Source: Paracoccaceae bacterium
GTDB lineage: Bacteria > Pseudomonadota > Alphaproteobacteria > Rhodobacterales > Rhodobacteraceae
Length of the DNA stretch: 7,123 bases
NCBI GenBank assembly: GCA_007129775.1
Contig: SKUV01000110.1
Span: forward strand, 1 to 7,123
Direction: 5' to 3'
Positions within the stretch are counted from its first letter, which is position 1. Each line of letters opens with the position of its first letter. The notes beneath the pieces are model-generated. The model had not been told where the DNA came from. It worked only from the letters and a program-made list of their open reading frames with translations, and did not search any database. Positions 1 to 6,075 of the stretch are shown here, piece after piece. The position numbers and the translations under genes were made by a program.

Positions 1-254
1 CGGAAACCCCGCCCGCGCGCGAGGCGCTGGCCGGCAGCCGGACCCTGCGCGGCACCGGTGCGGCGGGGGTGGCGACCGTGGGTGTGGCCGGCGTGGAGGC
101 CGCGCAACAGATCGTGGCCGAGGCGCAGGGCGCGGTGCTGCCGCTGGTGCCTTACCTTTCGACCCTGCGCTGGCTCTTCATTGCGCTGGCGCTGGCCGGG
201 ATCGCGCTCGCGGTCTTTGCCCGGCTGGACGACTGGCGCCGCGGCTTGCGCTGA
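1..254 (+). CDS. C-terminal end of a membrane-anchored protein, possibly a holin-associated N-acetylmuramidase (5' end outside the window)
   Basis: An open frame enters from the left edge (first whole codon at position 3) and ends at TGA 252-254, giving 83 residues of a C-terminus. Visible features are an Ala/Gly/Val-rich stretch (residues about 18-33), then a hydrophobic segment at about 57-74 (WLFIALALAGIALAVFA) that should cross the membrane once, then a charged cytoplasm-like end (RLDDWRRGLR). The pattern of a Thr/Val/Ala linker, the PLVPYL motif, one membrane helix and a DDW-Arg tail resembles, from memory, the end of the peptidoglycan hydrolases encoded beside small holin-like proteins in Rhodobacteraceae. 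No catalytic domain lies in the window, so that identity is an inference. It could be another single-pass membrane protein. The reading frame and membrane helix are well supported. The isomerase gene follows in the same direction after 114 bases. Confidence 0.6.
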   Translation, partial: ETPPAREALAGSRTLRGTGAAGVATVGVAGVEAAQQIVAEAQGAVLPLVPYLSTLRWLFIALALAGIALAVFARLDDWRRGLR

Positions 255-368
255 GCGCGACCACGCCCCGCCACCCCACCCCACCGACCGGGCCACCCGC
301 CCGCAGCCCCGTTGCCGTGGCGGCGCGGGCAGGGCATCATCGTGACGGGCCGAAGAAGGGAAAGCGCG

Positions 369-974
369 ATGGCGGATCTGGAATTCTGGCTGACGGCGGG
401 CAGCACCTATACCTATCTGACGGTCAGCCGGATCGGCCCGATGGCGGCCCGTGCAGGGCTGCGGCTGCGGCTGCGGCCCTTTTATCTGGGCCGTATCTTT
501 CGCGAAGACGGCTTCTGGCCCTTCCATCCCGACACCGCGCGCACGGCCTATATGTGGCGCGACATCGCGCGGCAGGCGCAGGCGCGGGGCCTGACGCCCG
601 CGCTGCCCGCGCCCTATCCGGCCCCCGCGACCGAACGCGCGAACCGCATCGTCTGGGCGGCCGAGGAGGAGCAGGGGCAGGGGCTGGCGGTGCTGCAGCA
701 CGCCTATCGCGCGTGGTTCGAAGAGGGCCACCCGCCGGGGGAGGAACCGTCGCTCACCCGCAGCCTGCGCGGCGCCGGGCTGGAGCCTGCGGCCATCCTC
801 GCACGCGCCGACAGCCCCGAGGCGGAGGCCGCGCTGGTCGCGGCCACGGCAGAGGCACGGGCGCGCGGCATTTTCGGCGCGCCCAGCTTCGTGGCGGGGG
901 AGGAACTGTTCTGGGGCGACGACCGGCTGGAACAGGCGCTGGCATGGGCCGCGGGCCGGGGCGCGGCCGGCTGA
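369..974 (+). CDS. 2-hydroxychromene-2-carboxylate isomerase family protein (DsbA-like thioredoxin fold, kappa-GST type)
   Basis: This 201-residue protein matches the usual length of the family, whose founding members isomerise 2-hydroxychromene-2-carboxylate with glutathione during naphthalene breakdown. Family marks are an N-terminal beta strand followed by GSTYTYL (residues 11-17), where Ser12 sits at the place of the glutathione-activating serine; the conserved cis-Pro loop GIFGAPSF (167-174); and FWGDDRLEQAL (181-191) near the end. The N-terminal loop differs from the SPYSYL form seen in classical enzymes. No aromatic-degradation genes are nearby, so the real substrate is unknown and a general glutathione-dependent or disulfide-related role is equally possible. 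The ATG at 369 is chosen because AGAAGGG (354-360) lies 8 nt upstream. An in-frame ATG at 312 would add 19 residues (MPWRRGQGII...) that do not look like the family. Confidence 0.85.
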   Translation: MADLEFWLTAGSTYTYLTVSRIGPMAARAGLRLRLRPFYLGRIFREDGFWPFHPDTARTAYMWRDIARQAQARGLTPALPAPYPAPATERANRIVWAAEEEQGQGLAVLQHAYRAWFEEGHPPGEEPSLTRSLRGAGLEPAAILARADSPEAEAALVAATAEARARGIFGAPSFVAGEELFWGDDRLEQALAWAAGRGAAG

Positions 975-989
975 GCAGGCAGCGCAGCC

Positions 990-1010
990 GCCCCGATCGT
1001 CGGGGCTTGT
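990..1010 (+). terminator. Stem-loop after the isomerase gene, probable terminator
   Basis: A perfect 7-bp stem, GCCCCGA (990-996) and TCGGGGC (1000-1006), with a TCG loop starts 15 nt after the isomerase stop codon. It is followed only by TTGT, so the U tract is short. The position and strong GC stem support termination. The weak tail lowers certainty, and the hairpin could instead stabilise the mRNA 3' end. Confidence 0.5.
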
Positions 1011-1195
1011 GAACGGTCGCCGCCGGCCCTGCCCAAATCCGCGCCGTTGGCTCCCGGAACGGGCGATGGCGCGCCTTATGCCCCCTTCCATCGGCGCGTG
1101 AAGCCGCCTAACCTGCGAAAAACCGGGTCGGAAAGGCGTATGGGCCGATCCGACAGCATGCCGGGACAACACAGGGGGGGTATGTCAGGGGGCAG

Positions 1196-2608
1196 ATGGC
1201 CGAATTCTTCAACGAAATGTACGAGGCTGGCCAGATCCGCGCGCCTTATGCCCGTCTCGGTGACTGGACCGAGGCGATGCCGGCGGAGTTGCGCAGCCTC
1301 AAGCAGGCCGAGGCCGAAGCGCTGTTCCGGCGCATCGGCATTACCTTCGCCGTCTATGGCGAGGGCGGCGATCCGGACCGGCTGATCCCCTTCGACATGT
1401 TCCCCCGCGTCTTCACCCATGCCGAATGGCGCCGGCTGGAACGCGGGATCGTGCAGCGTGCCAAGGCGCTCAACGCCTTTCTGGTCGATGTCTACAACCG
1501 CGGCGAGATCGTGCGTGCGGGCCGCATCCCGGCGCATCTGGTCTATCGCAACGAGGCGTTCGAAACGGCAGTCGTGGGCTTCACGCCCCCGCGCGGGGTC
1601 TTCAGCCATATCGTGGGCGTCGATCTGGTGCGCACCGGCCCCGATGATTTCTTCGTGCTGGAGGACAATTGCCGCACGCCGTCGGGCGTGTCCTACATGC
1701 TGGAGAACCGCGAGATCATGATGCGGCTGTTTCCGGCGCTGTTCCGCGAGAACCGGATCGAGCCGGTGGACGGCTATTCCGAGGCGCTGCGCCGCACGCT
1801 GGCATCGGTTGCGCCGGCGAAATGCGATGGCGAGCCGACGATCGTGATCCTCACCCCCGGTCCACTGAACTCGGCCTATTACGAGCACAGCTTTCTGGCC
1901 GATCTGATGGGGGTCGAACTGGTCGAGGGGCAGGATCTGTTCGTGGAGGGCGAACATGTCTGGATGCGCACCACGCGCGGCCCGCAACGGGTGGATGTGA
2001 TCTACCGCCGGATCGACGACGCCTTCATCGACCCGCTGTGTTCCCGCCCCGATTCGATGCTGGGCGTGCCGGGGCTGATGGATGTCTATCGCTCGGGCGG
2101 GGTGACCATCGCCTCGGCGCCCGGGGCAGGCGTGGCCGATGACAAGGCGGTCTATACCTTCGTGCCCGAGATGATCCGCTTTTATCTGGGCGAGGAGCCG
2201 ATCCTGCAGAACGTGCCCACATGGCAATGCGCCAAACGCGACGATCTGAAATATGTGCTGGAGCATCTGGCCGAACTGGTGGTCAAGGAGGTGCATGGTT
2301 CGGGCGGCTACGGCATGCTCGTGGGGCCGAAATCCACCGCCGAGCAGGTGGAGGCGTTCCGCGAGCGGATCATCGCCAACCCGGCCAATTACATCGCCCA
2401 GCCGACGCTGGCGCTGTCGGCCTGCCCGACCTTCGTCGACGAGGGCATCGCGCCGCGTCATGTGGATCTGCGGCCCTATTGCCTCGTGGGCGACCGGGTG
2501 GAACTGGTGCCCGGCGGGCTGACCCGCGTCGCGCTGACCGAAGGCTCGCTCGTCGTCAATTCCAGCCAGGGCGGCGGGGTCAAGGATACCTGGGTGCTGG
2601 CGGAGTGA
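1196..2608 (+). CDS. Circularly permuted ATP-grasp protein (COG2308 family) of the Anbu cluster, predicted peptide/amide ligase
   Basis: This 470-residue protein is a full-length member of the circularly permuted ATP-grasp family (the DUF404/DUF407 type). ATP-grasp enzymes activate a carboxylate as an acyl phosphate and join it to an amine, so it is predicted to make an amide or peptide bond. Its substrate is not known. Visible family motifs are FRRIGITFAVYG (44-55), IPFDMFPRVF (64-73), the acidic signature LEDNCRTPSGVSYMLENR (155-172), the glycine-rich nucleotide loop KEVHGSGGYGMLVG (364-377), AQPTLALSACPTF (401-413), HVDLRPYCL (422-430) and NSSQGGGVKDTWVL (455-468). The start ATG at 1196 follows a CAGGGGG stretch (1186-1192) only 3 nt away. 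The ATG at 1182 is out of frame. The alpha-E gene begins 4 nt after its stop, which indicates one operon. No promoter was recognised in the 221 bases upstream. Confidence 0.93.
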   Translation: MAEFFNEMYEAGQIRAPYARLGDWTEAMPAELRSLKQAEAEALFRRIGITFAVYGEGGDPDRLIPFDMFPRVFTHAEWRRLERGIVQRAKALNAFLVDVYNRGEIVRAGRIPAHLVYRNEAFETAVVGFTPPRGVFSHIVGVDLVRTGPDDFFVLEDNCRTPSGVSYMLENREIMMRLFPALFRENRIEPVDGYSEALRRTLASVAPAKCDGEPTIVILTPGPLNSAYYEHSFLADLMGVELVEGQDLFVEGEHVWMRTTRGPQRVDVIYRRIDDAFIDPLCSRPDSMLGVPGLMDVYRSGGVTIASAPGAGVADDKAVYTFVPEMIRFYLGEEPILQNVPTWQCAKRDDLKYVLEHLAELVVKEVHGSGGYGMLVGPKSTAEQVEAFRERIIANPANYIAQPTLALSACPTFVDEGIAPRHVDLRPYCLVGDRVELVPGGLTRVALTEGSLVVNSSQGGGVKDTWVLAE

Positions 2609-2612
2609 TGGG

Positions 2613-3566
2613 ATGCTGAGCCGGACCGCCGAAAACCTCTACTGGATCGCGCGCTACATGGAGCGCGCCGAAAAAACCGCGCGGCTTTTGGAAGTGGGGG
2701 CGCGTATCTCGCTGATGCCGGGCGCCGCCCATGGGTATCGCAGCGAATGGGACAGCATTCTGCGCGCCTCGGGCATGGCCGAGTGCTTTGCCCGCAAATA
2801 CGGCGACCCGGTGCAGCGCAATGTGGAAAGCTATCTGTTTTTCGATCTGGACAACCCGTCGTCCATCGCCTCCTGCATCGGGCAGGCGCGGGAAAACGGC
2901 CGGGTCGTGCGCACGGCGCTGACAACGCAGGTCTGGGATGCGCTCAACACCGCCTATCAGGAACTCAAGGAACTGGCGCGCACCGAACGCTCGGATTTGC
3001 CGCTGAGCATGCTGACGGACTGGACGCTGCGCCACGGGGCGCAATTGCGCGGGGCCATCGACGCCACGCAATTGCGCAACGACAATTACGATTTTCTGCA
3101 TCTGGGCTATTTCCTCGAACGGGCCGACAACACCGCGCGGCTGCTGGATGTGAAATACTTCGTCCTGCTGCCGCGGGTGGAATTCGTGGGCTCGGGGCTG
3201 GACAATTACCAGTGGACCACGCTTCTGCGAGCACTCTCGGCCCATCGCGCCTTTCACTGGGCCTATGGCGGCGAGGTGACGGCGGCAAAGATCGCCCATT
3301 TCCTGATCCTGAACCCGCAATGCCCGCGCAGCCTGCTCACCTGCATCGCCGGCATGTCCGACCATCTCGACCGGCTTGCGCGCGGCTATCAGCGTTCCAC
3401 CAATGTCCAGAGCCGGGCACGGGCGATTCTGGGCGAATTGTCGGAGCTTTCGGTCGATGACATCTTTGACGAGGGGATGCACGAATTCCTGACGCGGTTC
3501 ATCGGCGATGTCGGCGGGCTCGCAGGCCTGGTGAATGACATCTATCTCAGCGGGGACATGCGATGA
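2613..3566 (+). CDS. Alpha-E domain protein (DUF403/COG2307) of the Anbu cluster
   Basis: This 317-residue, probably all-helical protein belongs to the alpha-E family, named for its helices and conserved glutamates. It is found almost always beside, or fused to, circularly permuted ATP-grasp proteins. Its biochemical role is unknown; it is thought to be a partner or substrate carrier of the ligase. The family's opening MLSRTAENLYWIARYMERAEKTARLL is present at residues 1-26. A second copy of the core motif, LGYFLERADNTARLLDVKY, lies at 164-182, so the protein looks like an internal duplication. The C-terminal half has HRAFHWAYGG (211-220) and FLILNPQCPRSLLTCI (230-245), both typical of the family. 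No signal peptide or membrane helix is seen. The ATG at 2613 has GGAG (2602-2605) 7 nt upstream, inside the end of the ligase gene. Its last codons overlap the next gene by 4 bases. Confidence 0.92.
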   Translation: MLSRTAENLYWIARYMERAEKTARLLEVGARISLMPGAAHGYRSEWDSILRASGMAECFARKYGDPVQRNVESYLFFDLDNPSSIASCIGQARENGRVVRTALTTQVWDALNTAYQELKELARTERSDLPLSMLTDWTLRHGAQLRGAIDATQLRNDNYDFLHLGYFLERADNTARLLDVKYFVLLPRVEFVGSGLDNYQWTTLLRALSAHRAFHWAYGGEVTAAKIAHFLILNPQCPRSLLTCIAGMSDHLDRLARGYQRSTNVQSRARAILGELSELSVDDIFDEGMHEFLTRFIGDVGGLAGLVNDIYLSGDMR

Positions 3567-4381
3567 TCCTGACGGTGCACCATTCCACGCGCTACGTCTA
3601 CGACCAGCCGGTGCGCGGCGTCGTCCAGAGCCACCGGCTGACGCCCTCGCTGTTTGACGGCCAGCGGCTGATCGACTGGCGGGTGCTTGTGTCGGATGGC
3701 ACCGCCGGGGGGGCCTTTCGCGATGGTGCGGGCGACTGGGTGGCGAGCCACTCGGCCCATGGCCCGCTCTCGGAGATCACCGTCACCGTGGAGGGGCAGG
3801 TGGAAACTGTCGATCTGACCGGCGTTCTGCGCGGCCATCGCGAGCGGGTGCCGCCCGAGGCCTATCTGCGCGAGACGCTGCCCACACGGCCCGATGTGGC
3901 GCTGATCGAACTGGGGCGGGAGGCGCTGGCCGATGCCGGCCGCGCCGATGCGCTGGAACGCGCGCATCTTCTGTCGGTCGCCGTGGGTCAGGCCATCGCC
4001 TACCGCCCCGGCGCCACCCATGCCCATACCACCGCGGCCGAGGCGCTCGGCCTTGGCGAGGGCGTCTGTCAGGACCATGCCCACGCGCTCTGCGCCGTGG
4101 CGCGCGCGCAGGACATGCCCGCGCGTTACGTCTCGGGGTATCTGCACGCCACCGAAGACGGTACGCCGCACGAGGCCGCCCATGCATGGGCCGAGATCTG
4201 GGTGCCGGGGCTGGGCTGGGTCGGCTTCGACGCCTCCAACGGCTGCTGCCCCGATGACCGCTACATCCGGCTCGGCTCCGGCCATGACGCGCGCGCCGCC
4301 GCCCCGATCCGCGGCATCGCCCGGGGGCAGGGCAGGGAAAGCCTCGACGTCACCGTTGCGGTGGAGGCGGCGCAGCAGTAA
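3563..4381 (+). CDS. Bacterial transglutaminase-like cysteine peptidase/amidase of the Anbu cluster
   Basis: The 272-residue protein has the bacterial transglutaminase N-terminal beta region (about 1-85, opening MILTVHHSTRYVYDQPV) followed by a transglutaminase core. The papain-like catalytic triad can be read directly: Cys169 in GEGVCQDHAHALC, His207 in EAAHAWAEIWVPGLGW, and Asp223 in GFDASN. Such bacterial proteins usually cleave or transfer amide bonds rather than cross-link proteins, so in this cluster it may hydrolyse or transfer the amide made by the ATP-grasp ligase. That step is an inference. There is no signal peptide, so it should act in the cytoplasm with its neighbours. The start codon overlaps the end of the alpha-E gene (ATGA at 3563-3566), a sign of translational coupling. 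The C-terminus after residue 240 is Ala/Arg/Gly-rich and less conserved. Confidence 0.93.
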   Translation: MILTVHHSTRYVYDQPVRGVVQSHRLTPSLFDGQRLIDWRVLVSDGTAGGAFRDGAGDWVASHSAHGPLSEITVTVEGQVETVDLTGVLRGHRERVPPEAYLRETLPTRPDVALIELGREALADAGRADALERAHLLSVAVGQAIAYRPGATHAHTTAAEALGLGEGVCQDHAHALCAVARAQDMPARYVSGYLHATEDGTPHEAAHAWAEIWVPGLGWVGFDASNGCCPDDRYIRLGSGHDARAAAPIRGIARGQGRESLDVTVAVEAAQQ

Positions 4382-4474
4382 CGAAGGCCGGAATGCGAGG
4401 CCCGGGCGGGCGGCCATGATCCCGCCACGGGCAACGCGATCCACCATGTCCGGAATACGGAAGAGGGTTGCAGC

Positions 4475-5203
4475 GTGACCTATTGTGTTGGCTTGTTGCT
4501 GAAGGCGGGAATGGTGCTGTTGTCGGACACGCGCACCAATGCGGGCGTCGACAATATCGCGACCTATCGCAAGATGTTCGTTTTCGAGGAACCGGGCGAG
4601 CGGGTGATCACGATCCTCGCCGCGGGCAGCCTTTCGGTCACCCAGACAACCATCGCGCGGCTGCAGGAGGCCTGTTCCGACAATCCCGACGCCGACGCCA
4701 CCACCTGCATCATGAAGGCGCCGACGATGCTGCAGGTGGCCGAGATCGTGGGCCGCACCCTTTCGCAGGTCACCGGCGAGGTGGCCGACAAGCTGACCCG
4801 GATGAAGCAGGCGGCCAATGCCAGCCTGATCGTGGCCGGCCAGCGCCGGGGCGGGGGGATGCGGATGTTCCTGATCTATCCCGAAGGCAATTTCATCGAG
4901 GCCACCGAGGACACGCCCTTTCTGCAGATCGGCGAGCACAAGTATGGCAAGCCGATCCTCGACCGGGTTGTGACGCCCGACACCTCGCTTGCCGAGGCGC
5001 AGAAGGCGGTGCTGCTGTCGATGGATTCGACCCTGCGCTCCAACCTGTCGGTGGGCATGCCGCTCGATCTGGCGGTGATCGAAGAAGGCGCCTGCCGGGT
5101 CGGCCCGTCGCGCCGGATCGAGGCCGGGGATCCCGATTTCGCCGCGATGTCGGAGGCATGGTCCAACGCCCTGCGGGCGGCTTTTCGCAACATCGGCATC
5201 TGA
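4475..5203 (+). CDS. anbu: Anbu, proteasome/HslV-like N-terminal nucleophile peptidase (COG3484)
   Basis: This 242-residue protein is the usual length of Anbu, the bacterial 'ancestral beta subunit' related to HslV and the 20S proteasome. It starts with GTG, and Thr2 follows the initiator (MTYCVGLL). Removal of Met would expose Thr as the N-terminal nucleophile. The other expected active-site residues are present: Asp18 and Arg20 in LLSDTRTNAG, and Lys33 in YRKMFVF. AAGSLSVTQ (49-57) fits the conserved core following the active-site region. The start is set by AAGAGGG (4461-4467), 7 nt upstream of GTG 4475. Family members assemble into oligomers, and peptidase activity has been hard to demonstrate. 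No unfoldase ATPase (HslU or Clp type) is in the window. The 93 bases from the transglutaminase gene contain no clear terminator or promoter, so co-transcription is likely. Confidence 0.93.
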   Translation: MTYCVGLLLKAGMVLLSDTRTNAGVDNIATYRKMFVFEEPGERVITILAAGSLSVTQTTIARLQEACSDNPDADATTCIMKAPTMLQVAEIVGRTLSQVTGEVADKLTRMKQAANASLIVAGQRRGGGMRMFLIYPEGNFIEATEDTPFLQIGEHKYGKPILDRVVTPDTSLAEAQKAVLLSMDSTLRSNLSVGMPLDLAVIEEGACRVGPSRRIEAGDPDFAAMSEAWSNALRAAFRNIGI

Positions 5204-5264
5204 CGCCGCGCGGGCTTTGGTGAAAACCGCACGCGCGCGATGCGATCACTGTGCGAAACGCAGC

Positions 5265-5300
5265 AAAAAAGACCGCGGGCGCCTGCAGGGCGGCCCGCGG
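5265..5300 (-). terminator. Intrinsic terminator of carD
   Basis: Read on the minus strand, an 8-bp perfect GC stem (CCGCGGGC and GCCCGCGG, at 5293-5300 and 5273-5280) can extend inward by about three pairs across one bulged G, and is followed by TCTTTTTTGC. It starts 26 nt after the carD stop codon. On the plus strand no T run follows the stem, so it should not stop transcription coming from the Anbu gene efficiently. Confidence 0.85.
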
Positions 5301-5326
5301 CCAGCTTGTCTTGCCGTGACGCGCGC

Positions 5327-5836
5327 TCAGGCGGCGCGCGACATCAGCACCTCGTCGACCTGCTTCTGGGCGCCGGCCTCGTCGGTGCCGCTCACCGCGG
5401 CGACCTCGCGCGTCAGGCGTTCCAGCGCGGCCTCGTAAAGCTGCCGCTCGGAATAGCTCTGTTCGCGCTGTTCGTCGGTGCGGTGCAAATCGCGCACCAC
5501 TTCGGCGATCGACAGCAGGTCGCCCGAATTGATCTTCTGTTCGTATTCCTGCGCGCGGCGCGACCACATCGCCCGCTTGACCCGCGCACGCCCCTTGAGC
5601 GTGTCGAGCGCGCGCGTCACCACATCGGGCGTCGAGAGCGAGCGCATCCCGATCTCGGTCGCCTTGTGCGTCGGCACGCGAAGCGTCATCTTGTCCTTCT
5701 CGAAGGAGATGACGAAGAGCTCGAGCTTCAGGCCCGCGATCTCCTGCTCCTCGATCGAGATGATGCGGCCCACCCCATGGGCCGGATAGACGACGAATTC
5801 GTTCGGGCGGAATTCGGCTTTCTTGGTTTTTGTCAT
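5327..5836 (-). CDS. carD: CarD/CdnL family RNA polymerase-binding transcription regulator
   Basis: This 169-residue protein binds the RNA polymerase beta subunit and stabilises the open promoter complex, chiefly at growth-related promoters such as those of rRNA genes. In Rhodobacter, CarD is known to be a global activator that represses its own promoter. The N-terminal Tudor-like polymerase-interaction domain runs from about 9 to 65, with FVVYPAHGVGRI (14-25) and FEKDKMTLRVP (45-55). The C-terminal helical DNA-binding domain contains Trp91 in KRAMWSRRAQEYEQKI, matching the tryptophan that wedges into the minor groove at the edge of the transcription bubble, and GDLLSIAEVVRDLHR (105-119). The start ATG (5836-5834) has GAGGAAG 7 nt upstream on the minus strand (5850-5844). 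A clear terminator follows. It is the last gene after fdxA on this strand, with a 283-base leader region that suggests its own promoter. Confidence 0.95.
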   Translation of the reverse strand: MTKTKKAEFRPNEFVVYPAHGVGRIISIEEQEIAGLKLELFVISFEKDKMTLRVPTHKATEIGMRSLSTPDVVTRALDTLKGRARVKRAMWSRRAQEYEQKINSGDLLSIAEVVRDLHRTDEQREQSYSERQLYEAALERLTREVAAVSGTDEAGAQKQVDEVLMSRAA

Positions 5837-5872
5837 TCGTTGGCTTCCTCACAGGCACCCGGGACAGCGCCG

Positions 5873-5915
5873 AAAAAGACCCGAACCCGCAGGCTACCTG
5901 CCGGCGAGACGGGTC
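5873..5915 (-). terminator. Terminator-like hairpin in the carD leader (attenuator, or fdxA terminator)
   Basis: On the minus strand GACCCG (5915-5910) pairs with CGGGTC (5883-5878), and an inner hairpin GCAGG-TAG-CCTGC (5901-5889) sits inside the loop. The outer stem is followed directly by TTTTT (5877-5873). The structure ends 36 bases before the carD start. It has intrinsic-terminator form and lies between fdxA and carD, both on this strand, so it may end the fdxA transcript or control read-through into carD. Confidence 0.5.
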
Positions 5916-5936
5916 ATGATCCGGTGACTGGGCATC

Positions 5937-5966
5937 ACAACAGGCGAGCAGTCCTGCCGATGTCAA
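5937..5966 (-). promoter_or_regulatory. Candidate sigma-70-type promoter for carD
   Basis: An exact TTGACA -35 hexamer lies on the minus strand (5966-5961). With an 18-nt spacer the -10 would be TGTTGT (5942-5937), or CTGTTG with 17 nt, which is a poor match. A strong -35 with a weak -10 is common in alphaproteobacteria. Its position upstream of carD fits, but the transcript would run straight into the leader hairpin. Confidence 0.4.
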
Positions 5967-6020
5967 ACGCTTCCCAACTTATCGTGCAGGCACCATAACA
6001 CGAATCGCGCACGAATCAAA

Positions 6021-6066
6021 GCGCGGGCCCGGTAGGGCGCCGCAGCGTCACCGCCCGGCCCGGCGC
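6021..6066 (-). terminator. Possible weak terminator or 3'-end hairpin after fdxA
   Basis: On the minus strand the GC-rich arms 6066-6053 (beginning GCGCCGGGCC) and 6032-6021 (ending GGGCCCGCGC) can form a stem of about 11 pairs with two single-base bulges and a loop of about 20 bases. It is followed by TTTGATTCG, only three T's. It lies about 55 bases after the fdxA stop. High local GC makes chance pairing likely. Confidence 0.3.
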
Positions 6067-6075
6067 CGCGGCAGC

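Noticed and set aside
99..116. VEAAQQ occurs in the first protein and again at the C-terminus of the transglutaminase (4361-4378)
   Set aside because: Six residues of Ala/Glu/Gln-rich sequence with different codons in unrelated proteins is best taken as coincidence.
1047..1385. Possible small gene upstream of and overlapping the ATP-grasp start, with an ATG at 1182 close to a G-rich stretch
   Set aside because: The protein is Arg/Ser/Pro-rich with no motif and overlaps the ATP-grasp coding region in another frame.
1076..2461. 461-codon open frame antisense to the ATP-grasp gene
   Set aside because: Long antisense frames are expected opposite high-GC genes. The protein is His/Arg/Asp-rich with no family motif, while the plus strand has a full set of ATP-grasp motifs.
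2580..3482. 300-codon open frame antisense to the alpha-E gene
   Set aside because: It mirrors the coding strand and has no motif or ribosome binding site that would support it.
4382..4474. GGCGGG/CCCGCC inverted repeat and a repeated CCGGAAT in the gap before Anbu
   Set aside because: There is no T run after the stem and no promoter hexamers that stand out. The arms are short and of the composition expected by chance in this DNA.
3542..4939. 465-codon open frame antisense to the transglutaminase and part of Anbu
   Set aside because: It spans two convincing genes on the other strand and the gap between them, shows only shadow-like composition, and has no recognisable domain.
4468..5223. 251-codon plus-strand frame overlapping Anbu
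   Set aside because: It is the out-of-frame shadow of Anbu. The GTG start at 4475 with its ribosome site and active-site residues decides the real frame.
5209..5246. Possible plus-strand hairpin just after Anbu (CGCGCGG with CCGCACGCG)
   Set aside because: The pairing is broken by bulged bases and no T run follows, so it does not qualify as an intrinsic terminator.
4893..5966. 357-codon minus-strand frame covering carD and the end of Anbu
   Set aside because: It overlaps carD in a different frame, crosses its terminator, and is Arg/Pro-rich in the way of out-of-frame GC-rich DNA.
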